Source of the DNA: Paracoccus ravus
GTDB lineage: Bacteria > Pseudomonadota > Alphaproteobacteria > Rhodobacterales > Rhodobacteraceae
Assembly: GCF_004522175.1 (NCBI RefSeq)
Contig: NZ_SDEB01000018.1
Span: 21,431-85,430, forward strand
Reading direction: 5' to 3'
DNA length: 64,000 nucleotides
Shown: positions 7,235 through 15,675 of the stretch, in pieces
Layout: each line of letters starts with the position of its first letter
How positions within the stretch are numbered: position 1 is the stretch's first letter
Notes under the pieces: generated by a model
Told to the model about the DNA's origin: nothing
Databases searched by the model: none
Seen by the model: only the letters and a program-made list of their open reading frames with translations
Made by a program: the position numbers and the translations under genes

Positions 7235-10200
7235 TCATCTGAAATCACGGCTTCTGACCCTGATACTATCGGGATGCCGGTCGCGAACATAGATGTCCTT
7301 CGCGCTGCGCGGATCAGGTGCAGGGCTACCATGGTGAAACTCGTCGCCCCGACCATGCGGCAGGGGGAAGGCCACGTTGCGCTCACCTATGCTGGCAAGC
7401 GCGGCCGAGAGGTCCGTGATGCGATGGGCGACAAGATGCACTACCTCGCCCTCGCGTTGGATGCGGCCATGGACCGCGATCATGCTGGCGCCAAGGATGA
7501 TGCGGCGATGGGCCTCGAATGTCTTGGGCCAGACCACGAGATTGGCAATGCCGGTCTCATCCTCGAGCGTGATGAACATCACCCCCTTGGCCGAGCCGGG
7601 GCGTTGGCGGACCAGAACGAGGCCCGCCGTCTGAACCCATGCCCGGTCGCGTCCGGCCATGACCTCGGCGCAGGTTGTGATGCGGCGGCGGGACAGGTCG
7701 TCGCGCAGGAAGGCGAGCGGATGGCGGCGCAGCGACAGCCCGGCATGGCGGTAATCCTCGACCACCTCGCGGCCCGCGGCCATGGGGCGCAGGGTGACGG
7801 CAGGTTCGGTGCTTTCGCGGGCGGCAGCGAAGAGCGGCAGGTCGAGATCAGACAGGCCCTTGATCGCCCAGAGCGCCTCGCGGCGGGCAAGGCCGAAACC
7901 GGGGTGGAAGCCGTCAGCCTCGGCGATACGCGTCAGAGCGGCCACGGGGACATTGCTGCGCTGCGAAAGATCGTCGACCGAGGCGAAGGGCTGGCCCGCG
8001 CGGGCGGTGACGATCGCTGCAGCATGGGCATTGGCGAGGCCCTTGACCATGCGCAGGCCCAGACGCACGGCGAAGGCCTCACCCGTGGGCTCCAGAGTGC
8101 AGTCCCAACGCGAGGCGTTGACGCAGATCGGACGGATCTCGACGCCATGCTCGCGGGCATCGCGGACGATCTGGGCAGGGGCGTAAAACCCCATCGGCTG
8201 GGCGTTTAGAAGCGCCGCGCAGAAGGCGTCGGGATGCCAGCATTTGAGCCAGGCCGAGGCATAGGCGATCAGCGCGGGGGAAACCGTAGGAGCCGAAGCC
8301 CTCAAGCTGGCGGAAGGTGCGTTCCGCGAAATCCTGCTCATAGCCGCGCGCCACCATGCCCGAGACCAGCTTGTCGCGGAATTTCGAGACGCCCCCGGTG
8401 AATTTGAAGGTTGCCATGGATTTGCGCAGCATGTCGGCCTCGCCCGGGGTGAAGCCCGCGCATTCGATGGCGACGCGCATGGCCTGCTCCTGAAACAGGG
8501 GCACGCCGAGGGTCTTGCCCAAGACCTTTTCCAGTTCCGGCGTGGGATAGACCACCGGCTCAAGTCCTGCGCGGCGGCGCAGATAGGGATGGACCATATC
8601 GCCTTGAATGGGGCCGGGCCGGACGATGGCGACCTGCACCACGAGGTCGTAATAGATCCGGGGCTTCAGGTGCGGCAGCATCGACATCTGCGCCCGGCTC
8701 TCTATCTGGAAGGTTCCCAGCGTGTCGGCCTTGCGGATCATGGCATAAGTGCGCGGCTCTTCGGCCGGGATGCCGGCAAGGTCGAGATCGATGCCCTTGT
8801 TCTGGGATAGGAGATCCAGCCCCTTGCGCATGCAGGTGAGCATGCCAAGCGCCAGAACATCGACCTTCATGAAGCGAAGCGCATCGATATCGTCCTTGTC
8901 CCATTCGATGGTCTGGCGATCCGCCATTGCGGCGGGCTCGATCGGGATAAGATCGTCAAGCCGCTCATGGGTCAGGACAAAGCCGCCGGGATGCTGGCTC
9001 AGATGCCTTGGCGCGCCACGAAGCTGCGCGGCCAATTGCAGGGTCAGGCGCAAGCGGCGATCCGAGGGGTTAAGGTTCAACTCGGCCAGTTGCGCATCGC
9101 TGACGCCCTCACCGGACCATGCCCAGAGCTGCGAGGACAGCGCCCGGATCAGATCCTCGGGCAGGCCCATCGCCTTGCCGACATCGCGCAGCGCGCCTTT
9201 CGAGCGGTAGCGGATCACCGTCGCGCAAAGCGCGGCCCGGTCGCGGCCATAGGTGTCATAGACCCATTGGATGACCTCCTCGCGGCGCTCATGCTCGAAA
9301 TCGACATCGATATCGGGCGGCTCGCGGCGTTCCTCGGAGACGAAGCGCTCGAACAGCAGGTCGTTGCGGGCCGGGTCGATCGAGGTGATGCCCAGCACAT
9401 AGCAGACCGCGGAATTGGCCGCCGATCCCCTGCCCTGACACAGGATGCCGCGCGAGCGGGCGAAGCGGACGATGCTGTTCACGGTTAGGAAATAGGGCGC
9501 GTAGTCGAGGCGGTCGATCAGACGGAGTTCGTGGTTCAGGCTGGCCCTGACGTCCTCGGGGATGCCTTCTGGATACGTTTGGCGGCCCCTTGCCATGTCA
9601 GCTGCGCCAGCGTCTGCTGTGGGGTCAGAGCCGGGTCGTCGCGTTCCTCGGGATATTGGTAGCGCAGCTCGTCCAGCGAAAAGCGACAGCGCGCGGTGAT
9701 TTCAGCGGTGCGGGCCAAGGCCTCGGGGTAGCGCGAGAACAGCCGGTGCATCTCCTCGGGCGACTTCAGATAGCGGTCGGCGTGGCGCTCGCGGCGAAAG
9801 CCCAACTCGTCGATGGTCAAGTTGTGGCGGATGGCGGTGACGACATCCTGCAGCATCCGCCGCGTCGGTTCGTGGTAAAGCACATCATTCGTCACCACCG
9901 TCGCCACCCCCATACGCGCAGCGAGACGTGCCAGATGATGCAGCCGCAACTGATCATTCGGGCGCCGCCGCAAGGTCAATGCCAGATAGGCCCGGTCGCC
10001 AAAGGTCTCGCGCAGCCGGCGCAGGTGGAGGCCGCAGGTCTCGTCGGCCTGATCCGGGATCAGCACGGCGATCAGCCCCTCGGCATGCAGGGCGAGATCG
10101 GCCCAGTCGAGGTGGCAACTACCCTTCCCTGCCCTGCTTTTGCCAAAGGTCAGCAGGCGGCAAATGCGGGCATAGGCAGCGCGGTCCATCGGATAGACCA

Positions 10201-10435
10201 GAGCCGCCATGCCGCAGGTCAGATCGAGGCGACAGCCGACGACAAGCCGGATACCCGCCGCCTTAGCCGCCTCATGCGCGCGGACAATGCCCGCAAGCGT
10301 GTTGCGATCGGTTACCGCCAGCGTCTTGATGCCCATTGTAGCTGCCGTCGCAAAGAGTTCCTCGGCCGAGGAGGCCCCGCGCAGGAAAGAGAACTGCGAG
10401 GTCACCTGCAATTCGGCGTAACCGGGCACGCTCAT
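7235..10435 (-). pseudogene. dnaE2: Error-prone DNA polymerase DnaE2, broken in two places
   Basis: Three overlapping frames together rebuild one DnaE2. The N-terminal PHP domain begins at ATG 10435 (MSVPGYAELQVTSQFSFLRG). The polymerase core holds [35 protein letters not shown] and the [13 protein letters not shown] region. The C-terminal OB domain ends at 7235. Break 1, near 9575-9577, is a 1-nt loss inside [14 protein letters not shown]. Break 2, near 8285-8290, joins GSYGF-P directly to ALIAYASAW and drops about 20 nt that normally encode the conserved ESHAAS segment. DnaE2 is the translesion polymerase of the ImuA-ImuB-DnaE2 mutasome. It directly follows imuB, overlapping it by 4 nt. No functional full-length polymerase can be made from this copy. 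Confidence 0.88.
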
Positions 10436-11952
10436 CCGAAGAACCCGTGCAGGAACCAGCGATGCGAGCCGGTAGTGGCATCCTCGCCATCGCCCGCGCG
10501 GAAGATCCAGAAACGCTCGCCCGCCTCGTTCTCGATGCGGAAATAATCGCGGACGGCGCTCAATTCAGCGTCGCGCTTCCACCATTCGCCGAAGATCCGC
10601 TCCGGCCCGTCGGCGCGCAGGACACGGTGGCGGATGCCGCGCCATTTGATCCAGTTCGGCGGATGGTCGGGCAGCAGCGCCATGGTCTCGATCGGCTCGG
10701 GCCGAGGCAGTAGGCGCGCAGGGCGAGGCCAATGCCCAGGCCAGCCCGCGCCGGTCGGTTCCGCCAAGGCCGGGATGCGTCGGGTCGAGCGCTCGGGCAC
10801 GTCGCTGGCCACTGGGGCGATGCGATAGACGCCCCCCTGCCCTACCCTGTTCACCAGCCTGTCAATCAGGCCGGAGAGGTCAGGCTGCGCGGGTTCCAGC
10901 AGGCTGTCGGCCTGTTTCTGGGCCAGCGGTTCGGTCAGGGTCGCGGTCAGGGTCATGGTCTCGATGCCATAGCCCGGCGCGATGGTCTCGATCCGGTCGC
11001 AGAAAAGGCGGGTCAGGTGCTTCGGATCGCGCTGCGGCGCGGCAAGACCGACACGCACCGCTTCGATTTGATTGTCGCTGCGGATGCAGATGAGGTCGAG
11101 CCGCCTTGCCCCCACCCCCTTTGCCTCAAGTTCAAGGCAAAGACGGGGGACCAGCTTGCCGATATAGCGCGCGATGGTCTCGCGCGCGGCGATTGAATCG
11201 GCAAAATTGCGGCGAATCTCGATCAGACCCTCGGGACGCAGGGGGGCGATGGGTTTTGCAAGGATGCCAAGCGCCTGATCCAGACGGCGGCAAAGCTCCG
11301 GACCAAAGCGGCGGGTCAGCGGAGCGCGCGGCTGGTGGGCAAGTTCGCCGATGCGGGTGAAGCCCAGCAGACGAAGCGCCTCGGTGGTGGCGGGGGGCAG
11401 GCGCAGGGCCTCGATCGGCAGCGGGGCCAATGCCATCTCGGTTGCACCGGGTTCCGTCCGCCGGACCGGGTCTGCGGCAAAACGGGCCAATGCATGGGCC
11501 GCGCCCCAGCTATCAGCCATGGCTGCGCGAGCGGTAATGCCCGAGAGTGACAGCCGTCCGATCAGCGCTTCTAACATCGCGGGCTCCCCGCCATGCAGGT
11601 GATCGGTCCCGGTTGTCTCGATCACGATGCCATCGGGTGGATCGACAGCGACGATAGGGCTGAAACGCTGCATGACCCAAAGCGCCAGACGTTCGAGGCT
11701 TTCCAGATCAGCTTGTGGATCGGCGGGCTCGATCCGCAGGCCCGGCACCAGGGCTTGAGCCTTGCTGATGCTCATGCCCGCGCGAAGCCCCAGCGCATGG
11801 GCAGTAGGACCGGCGGCAATCACCACGCGGCGGCGACCATCCCGACCGGCAAGGATCAGCGGCGCATCAACGGAGGGCGCGCAATCGCCCGCCTGCCGCT
11901 GCAGCCGATCCACTGGCCACATCGGCAGGAAGACCGAGATGACCCGTGTCAT
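10432..11952 (-). CDS. imuB: ImuB, Y-family polymerase-like mutasome subunit
   Basis: A 506-residue protein with start ATG 11952 (MTRVISVFLPMWPVDRL). It shows the Y-family palm and fingers fold (RRVVIAAGPTAHALGLRAGMS, ALWVMQRFSPIVAVDPPDG) and the little-finger region. As is usual for ImuB it lacks the catalytic acidic triad of active Y-family polymerases. The C-terminal part (WIKWRGIRHRVLRADGPERI, WFLHGFFG) is the ImuB extension. ImuB bridges the beta clamp, ImuA and DnaE2 during SOS mutagenesis. Its start lies inside the 3' end of imuA (86-nt overlap) and its stop overlaps the dnaE2 start, so all three form one operon. It looks intact although its partner polymerase is broken. Confidence 0.9.
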   Translation of the reverse strand: MTRVISVFLPMWPVDRLQRQAGDCAPSVDAPLILAGRDGRRRVVIAAGPTAHALGLRAGMSISKAQALVPGLRIEPADPQADLESLERLALWVMQRFSPIVAVDPPDGIVIETTGTDHLHGGEPAMLEALIGRLSLSGITARAAMADSWGAAHALARFAADPVRRTEPGATEMALAPLPIEALRLPPATTEALRLLGFTRIGELAHQPRAPLTRRFGPELCRRLDQALGILAKPIAPLRPEGLIEIRRNFADSIAARETIARYIGKLVPRLCLELEAKGVGARRLDLICIRSDNQIEAVRVGLAAPQRDPKHLTRLFCDRIETIAPGYGIETMTLTATLTEPLAQKQADSLLEPAQPDLSGLIDRLVNRVGQGGVYRIAPVASDVPERSTRRIPALAEPTGAGWPGHWPRPARLLPRPEPIETMALLPDHPPNWIKWRGIRHRVLRADGPERIFGEWWKRDAELSAVRDYFRIENEAGERFWIFRAGDGEDATTGSHRWFLHGFFG

Positions 11953-12625
11953 CGCATGCCTCCAACTCGATATCGAATGCCTCTCCGGCCCGGGCACGGA
12001 TCAATTCCACCAGCCAACGCGGCCGACCTATACCGGGCACCGGCAAGGGCTGCGACGGCAGGGCCGAGACGCGCCAGCGCGTCATCGCCGCCGTCGGTTG
12101 CCCGAAGTCCCCGGCATCGGCCTGGCTGCGCCAGCGACGCAGCGCAAGGCCAATGGTCCCCGATCCCTTCGCTGCCAGATGTAACCGCCGCGAGGCTGTC
12201 ATCGACAGTTTCGCAACATCCGCCACGACTGCGGCAAGGCCCCCGTGTCGCAACCCCTCCTCCATGCAGGCCAGAACCGCCTTGTCATCGCCCGCCTCGA
12301 CATGGATGACGCGATCCGGCGACAGGCCCGCTTGCTCTAGCCCCGGCGCAAAGAGATCAGCCCGCGTCACGCACCAGAGCACCTGCCCCGGCAGTCGCGC
12401 CGCGATCCCAGCTGCGAAACAACTGGCTGCGGCGGCGTCGATCGCACCATTACCGCCCCCCGCGACCTCATGTAGGCAGCCAAGCGCAAGGCCGCCCTTC
12501 GGCAGGTGCCGGTCCAGTTCCGACACCGCGAAGGGAAGGACAGCCCGACCGCCCTGCCCCACGCCTTCCAGTGCAGAGATCCGCTGCCTCAGGGCAGAAA
12601 TGGCGGGGCTGATGCGGGTTTGCAT
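11867..12625 (-). CDS. imuA: ImuA, RecA-fold mutasome accessory protein
   Basis: About 252 residues from ATG 12625 (MQTRISPAISALRQRI); an in-frame ATG at 12655 would add ten residues but abuts the LexA box. Landmarks are LPKGGLALGCLHEVAGGG, the hydrophobic QVLWCVTRADLFAPGLEQAGL strand-helix and GLAAVVADVAKLSMTASRRL, all typical of ImuA, a RecA-like protein of the SulA/ImuA superfamily. ImuA interacts with ImuB and RecA in the translesion mutasome. It is the first gene of the imuA-imuB-dnaE2 operon. The GAAC-N7-GAAC box 31 bp upstream of the start predicts LexA control. Confidence 0.88.
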   Translation of the reverse strand: MQTRISPAISALRQRISALEGVGQGGRAVLPFAVSELDRHLPKGGLALGCLHEVAGGGNGAIDAAAASCFAAGIAARLPGQVLWCVTRADLFAPGLEQAGLSPDRVIHVEAGDDKAVLACMEEGLRHGGLAAVVADVAKLSMTASRRLHLAAKGSGTIGLALRRWRSQADAGDFGQPTAAMTRWRVSALPSQPLPVPGIGRPRWLVELIRARAGEAFDIELEACDDTGHLGLPADVASGSAAAAGGRLRALR

Positions 12626-12655
12626 GATGGCCGAGTCGTTTTCGCATGAGAGCAT

Positions 12656-12670
12656 GTTCCTTTTTTGTTC
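12656..12670 (-). promoter_or_regulatory. LexA (SOS) box upstream of imuA
   Basis: On the minus strand the sequence reads GAAC, seven bases, GAAC, the exact alphaproteobacterial SOS operator. It lies 31 bp upstream of the imuA ATG at 12625. A second possible ATG at 12655 touches it. Confidence 0.8.
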
Positions 12671-12686
12671 TCATGCGGGAGCAGAG

Positions 12687-13307
12687 TCAATCTTCCGGTT
12701 CGATCAGGTCAGGCCCATGATCAGATATGCCAAAGGGGCGCACCGGGTGATGTCTGAGCAAGGCCCCTGCCCCCATAGTAAGATCATCGCTGCCACCGAG
12801 CCAGGCATCACGCTCTTCGGCATTCAGGATCACTGGCATTCGGGTATGCACGTCGTTGACCGTTTCGTTCGCAGAGCGGGTCAGGATGGTGCAGGTCAAC
12901 AGCTCCTGCCAGCGCGAGGCCAGACCCGCAAACCAGAGCGTCTCCTCGTTCCCGGCGCTGCTGATGAAATGCGGTTGCTTCTGGCTCCGCTCGCCTGTCC
13001 ATTCATAATAGCCCCCGGCTGGGATCAGGCAGCGGCCATGGTGCCAGGCGGCGCGGAAGGTCGGTTTTTCGCGGGCGTCCTCGATACGGGCGTTGAAGGT
13101 GGTCAGTTTGAAGTCCTTGAGACCGCCCTTATGCCAAGACGGGATCAGCCACCAGCGCGCGATCATGGGCTCAAGGCTCTGCTTGGCGAGTATCAGCACG
13201 TCCTCGGTCGGCTTGATATTGAAACGTCGCTCAAAGGGATCAATCTTGATATGCGACAACTCGCTGTCAGATCCACGCAGATTGGCGTCTATGAACCGGC
13301 CACACAT
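12687..13307 (-). CDS. SRAP-domain protein (SOS response-associated peptidase, YedK/HMCES-like)
   Basis: The start at ATG 13307 exposes the invariant Cys2 (MCGRF) after Met removal. Further SRAP landmarks are FNIKPTEDVLIL, RWWLIPSWHKG, FNARIEDAREKPTFRAAW, the GGYYEWTG motif with its Glu, and VHTRMPVIL with its His. The length of 206 residues is normal. SRAP proteins cross-link to abasic sites in single-stranded DNA through a Cys2 thiazolidine and so shield them. Its place next to imuAB fits a DNA-damage cluster, although I see no LexA box directly before it. The frame upstream of ATG 13307 runs through a partition palindrome and is not coding. Confidence 0.92.
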   Translation of the reverse strand: MCGRFIDANLRGSDSELSHIKIDPFERRFNIKPTEDVLILAKQSLEPMIARWWLIPSWHKGGLKDFKLTTFNARIEDAREKPTFRAAWHHGRCLIPAGGYYEWTGERSQKQPHFISSAGNEETLWFAGLASRWQELLTCTILTRSANETVNDVHTRMPVILNAEERDAWLGGSDDLTMGAGALLRHHPVRPFGISDHGPDLIEPED

Positions 13308-13331
13308 AGAATTCCTTGCTGGTGTTGACCT

Positions 13332-13347
13332 GTTGTCCGCGGACAAC
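13332..13347. promoter_or_regulatory. parS: RepABC partition-site palindrome, copy 1
   Basis: GTTGTCCGCGGACAAC is a perfect 16-bp palindrome of the GTT-N10-AAC class known as the RepB-binding centromere (parS) of RepABC plasmids. It lies between repC and the SRAP gene. Confidence 0.8.
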
Positions 13348-13388
13348 CTGGCCCAACATGGCGAAGGTTCATCCGCAAATCCATTCAA

Positions 13389-13404
13389 GTTGTCCGCGGA
13401 CAAC
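13389..13404. promoter_or_regulatory. parS: RepABC partition-site palindrome, copy 2
   Basis: A second perfect copy of the same 16-bp palindrome, starting three bases beyond the repC stop codon and 41 bp from copy 1. Two identical copies this close make chance very unlikely. Confidence 0.82.
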
Positions 13405-13407
13405 GGC

Positions 13408-14484
13408 TCAGGCAGGCAAAGCATCAAGTCGCAGGATTGCGGGCCAGGGCTGGAATCCTGATCGATGTTGGCCGCTAGTCAGTGATCGGAAATAGGGGGC
13501 AAACCGTCGAATTCTTGGGGCGATCGACGCCATGAGCCAGATTGTCAAAGCCGTCCGAACCTTACCATTCGACCGAATGGCTACGCCGTAGGAGGTCGGA
13601 TCGATACGCATCATTGGCACCAGCCTGTCCGCATGGGCGACCACATCGTCAATGTCATTGATTTCTTCCAAAGCCAATTCTGCTGCAGCGGGACATTTGG
13701 ACAGCAGAATGGGGATGCTGATGGGTTCATGGTAAGTATTGTTGTCCTGCTCTATGGCAGAACTCTCTATCTTTATATTTTCTTTTTTAGACTTCTGATG
13801 GTGGCGGACATTTTGACTGTCATTGCCGGCCATAATTTCGGTGCAGGGCTGTTCCTGGACATGGGCAATGCCGTCGGGTGCGCGTTCTTCGAGTTCGCTG
13901 ATCAGTGCGCTGAGTTCGCAAGCCGTGTGCTTTCTGCGCAGGATTGACGGAATCGCTGCGGCCATCTTGCTTTCCGGTTCGATGCGAAGAACCTGCGCGG
14001 CGATTGCGCGAAGCTTGGTGCGTAGGAATGCCAGATGTTCGTTTTTTATGTCCTGTTGGCTGGCGAGTTCGGCCAGACGCGGCAAGGTTGCGAAGAGTGG
14101 TGCGAGGTCGAAACCAAAGCGCAGGATGGTGCCCGCGCTCGCGCTGTGTTTCGAATATCGCTTGCCGTTGGGGCTGTCGTGGCGCGTAATTAGGCCAAGG
14201 GCCTCAAGCGTGGAAAAATGCCGACGCAATGTGCGCTCGGAAATTCCGTTTCGCCGGAATGCCAATGTCTGGTTCGATGCGAAGACGAAGTGGTGATTTC
14301 GCTTTGGTGGCAGGCAAGAGAGCAGGGCGTCCAGAGTGGCGATGACTGGCGCTTTGAGGCCGACAGCCGAAGCCGACCGACGAATGACATCCATTGCGGA
14401 CGCGCGATCGAAGCTTTGGTTGTCCGTGGACAATACAGCTTCGGCCTGCGCTCCGCGTGGGAGGCTGGCAGATACATGTTTCAT
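13408..14484 (-). CDS. repC: RepC replication initiator of the RepABC replicon
   Basis: 358 residues from ATG 14484 (MKHVSASLPRG). The N-terminal winged-helix DNA-binding part is clear: LLSCLPPKRNHHFVFASNQTL, GISERTLRRHFSTLEALGLI, RHDSPNGKRYSKH and RFGFDLAPLFATLPRLAE. The C-terminal part (IRSNGKVRTALTIWLMASI, FAPYFRSLTSGQ) corresponds to the RepC C-terminal domain. RepC is the initiator, and in RepABC plasmids the origin lies inside repC. This gene is less GC-rich in its middle (around 13730-13800), as is usual for that origin. It is the last gene of repABC, preceded by a 222-bp leader holding the ctRNA candidate. Confidence 0.92.
   Translation of the reverse strand: MKHVSASLPRGAQAEAVLSTDNQSFDRASAMDVIRRSASAVGLKAPVIATLDALLSCLPPKRNHHFVFASNQTLAFRRNGISERTLRRHFSTLEALGLITRHDSPNGKRYSKHSASAGTILRFGFDLAPLFATLPRLAELASQQDIKNEHLAFLRTKLRAIAAQVLRIEPESKMAAAIPSILRRKHTACELSALISELEERAPDGIAHVQEQPCTEIMAGNDSQNVRHHQKSKKENIKIESSAIEQDNNTYHEPISIPILLSKCPAAAELALEEINDIDDVVAHADRLVPMMRIDPTSYGVAIRSNGKVRTALTIWLMASIAPRIRRFAPYFRSLTSGQHRSGFQPWPAILRLDALPA
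14419..14434. promoter_or_regulatory. Imperfect third copy of the partition palindrome inside repC
   Basis: GTTGTCCGTGGACAAT differs from the two perfect copies at positions 9 and 16 only. It lies near the start of the repC coding sequence (about codons 17-22). It could be a weak RepB site or a decayed copy. Confidence 0.5.
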
Positions 14485-14612
14485 GTCGTTTCACGACAGC
14501 CGTGGGAAGATATGCCGTAAGATCACCGCTTATGGGTCTAAAAAGACCAATAAGTATCCATCAACCGAATCGGTTGCCTTGACTGGCGGGGAGAAACTGG
14601 TAGATCTGAGGT

Positions 14613-14665
14613 GCGAAGACAGATCGGGCTCTCCGAGGGTGACCTTGGGGGGCTCTTTCTTTTTG
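14613..14665 (+). ncRNA. Candidate antisense ctRNA (incA) of repABC
   Basis: RepABC plasmids encode a small counter-transcribed RNA between repB and repC that limits RepC synthesis. Here the repB-repC gap (14485-14706) carries a plus-strand promoter: TTGACT at 14579-14584, a 16-bp spacer and TAGATC at 14601-14606. It is followed by a hairpin and U-rich tract ending near 14666. The predicted RNA is about 50 nt and antisense to the repC leader. Exact ends are inferred. Confidence 0.55.
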
Positions 14666-14666
14666 G
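14629..14666 (+). terminator. Rho-independent terminator of the repABC ctRNA
   Basis: Arms CTCTCCGAGG (14629-14638) and CCTTGGGGGG (14643-14652) pair over 10 bp with several G-U pairs and a GTGA loop. CTCTTTCTTTTT follows at once on the plus strand. Confidence 0.55.
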
Positions 14667-14706
14667 GCTGCTTTTGTGCTCCTGTTGTTAACTGCTCGAA
14701 AACCGT

Positions 14707-15675
14707 TTAGTGGCCGCGCTTATTTTCTAACCAGGCGTCGTACAGGTCGACGAGTGCTTGCTGCGCTTTCTTTTTTACCCATTCCGCGAATTCAGGTTCG
14801 CTGGCGGCATTGATGCGGATGGTCACAGCCCTTGCGCTGGACTGCACCTCTCCGATGATTTTGCCGTCTGGACCTTGCACTGAAAGGGCAGGGGGCGTGA
14901 TCCGTTCCTTGCTTTGACCGGAACCAGACAACTCGTTCACGACCATTGAGAACCGATCATCGGAAAGTTTTTGGCTGGTGGAGGGGGTGATCCGATCAAG
15001 CAGGGCGACGACATCATCGGTCCTGCCTTCGACAGCAACGGCCAAGTCTTCCCATCTGCGGCGTCCGACGCCATGAGCGGGGCCTATAAATTCGACAAGT
15101 GCGCGCGGAACCGAGCGCGCTACCTTGTTCATTCGCGACAACATTGCCTTGTCGATCGCCAGCGCATCGAGAATGACATCATTGCCATACCCCGCCTCGC
15201 TTAGTTCCGCACAAAACAACGCCTTCTCGACGAAGCTGGGGTCAAGCCTTTGGTTGTTTTCCTGACCTTGGGCAACGATTGCCTCGCGGTCGTTCAAGGC
15301 GCGAACCAGAGCCTTTGCCGGCATCCCGAGCATTTTCAGGGCGCGAAGGCGACGCCGGCCATAAACGATCTTGTAGCGGCCGGCAGTGCCGGGCGTGGAT
15401 CGCACCATGATGGGCACCTGCTGCCCATTCTGGCGGATGCTCTCGGCAAGTTCGGCCACATCGGCATCATCAAACTCAAGCCGATCCTTCGGGCCGTCAA
15501 TATCGATCAGATCGGGGTCGATATCTCGCACCGCGTTGCTCGAAAGGTCGCGCAGCGTGGTCTTCACACCCGACATGGCGCCGGTATTTGGGAATGAGCG
15601 ACGCGGCTCTGTGCCTTCGGTGCTCGGCGCTTCCGTTGGCGGGGCAGGGGGCTGGAAAATGTTGCGGCGCGCCAT
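14707..15675 (-). CDS. repB: RepB, ParB-family partition protein
   Basis: 322 residues from ATG 15675, whose first bases overlap the repA stop (ATGA), indicating translational coupling. An earlier in-frame start would sit inside repA. The ParB/Srx-like domain spans about residues 45-150 (DDADVAELAESIRQNGQQVPIMV, IVYGRRRLRALKMLGM, IVAQGQENNQRLDPSFVEKALF). The HTH region follows (GYGNDVILDALAIDKAMLSRM). The C-terminus carries a basic tail typical of RepB. It binds the parS palindromes and works with RepA in segregation and autoregulation. Confidence 0.93.
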   Translation of the reverse strand: MARRNIFQPPAPPTEAPSTEGTEPRRSFPNTGAMSGVKTTLRDLSSNAVRDIDPDLIDIDGPKDRLEFDDADVAELAESIRQNGQQVPIMVRSTPGTAGRYKIVYGRRRLRALKMLGMPAKALVRALNDREAIVAQGQENNQRLDPSFVEKALFCAELSEAGYGNDVILDALAIDKAMLSRMNKVARSVPRALVEFIGPAHGVGRRRWEDLAVAVEGRTDDVVALLDRITPSTSQKLSDDRFSMVVNELSGSGQSKERITPPALSVQGPDGKIIGEVQSSARAVTIRINAASEPEFAEWVKKKAQQALVDLYDAWLENKRGH

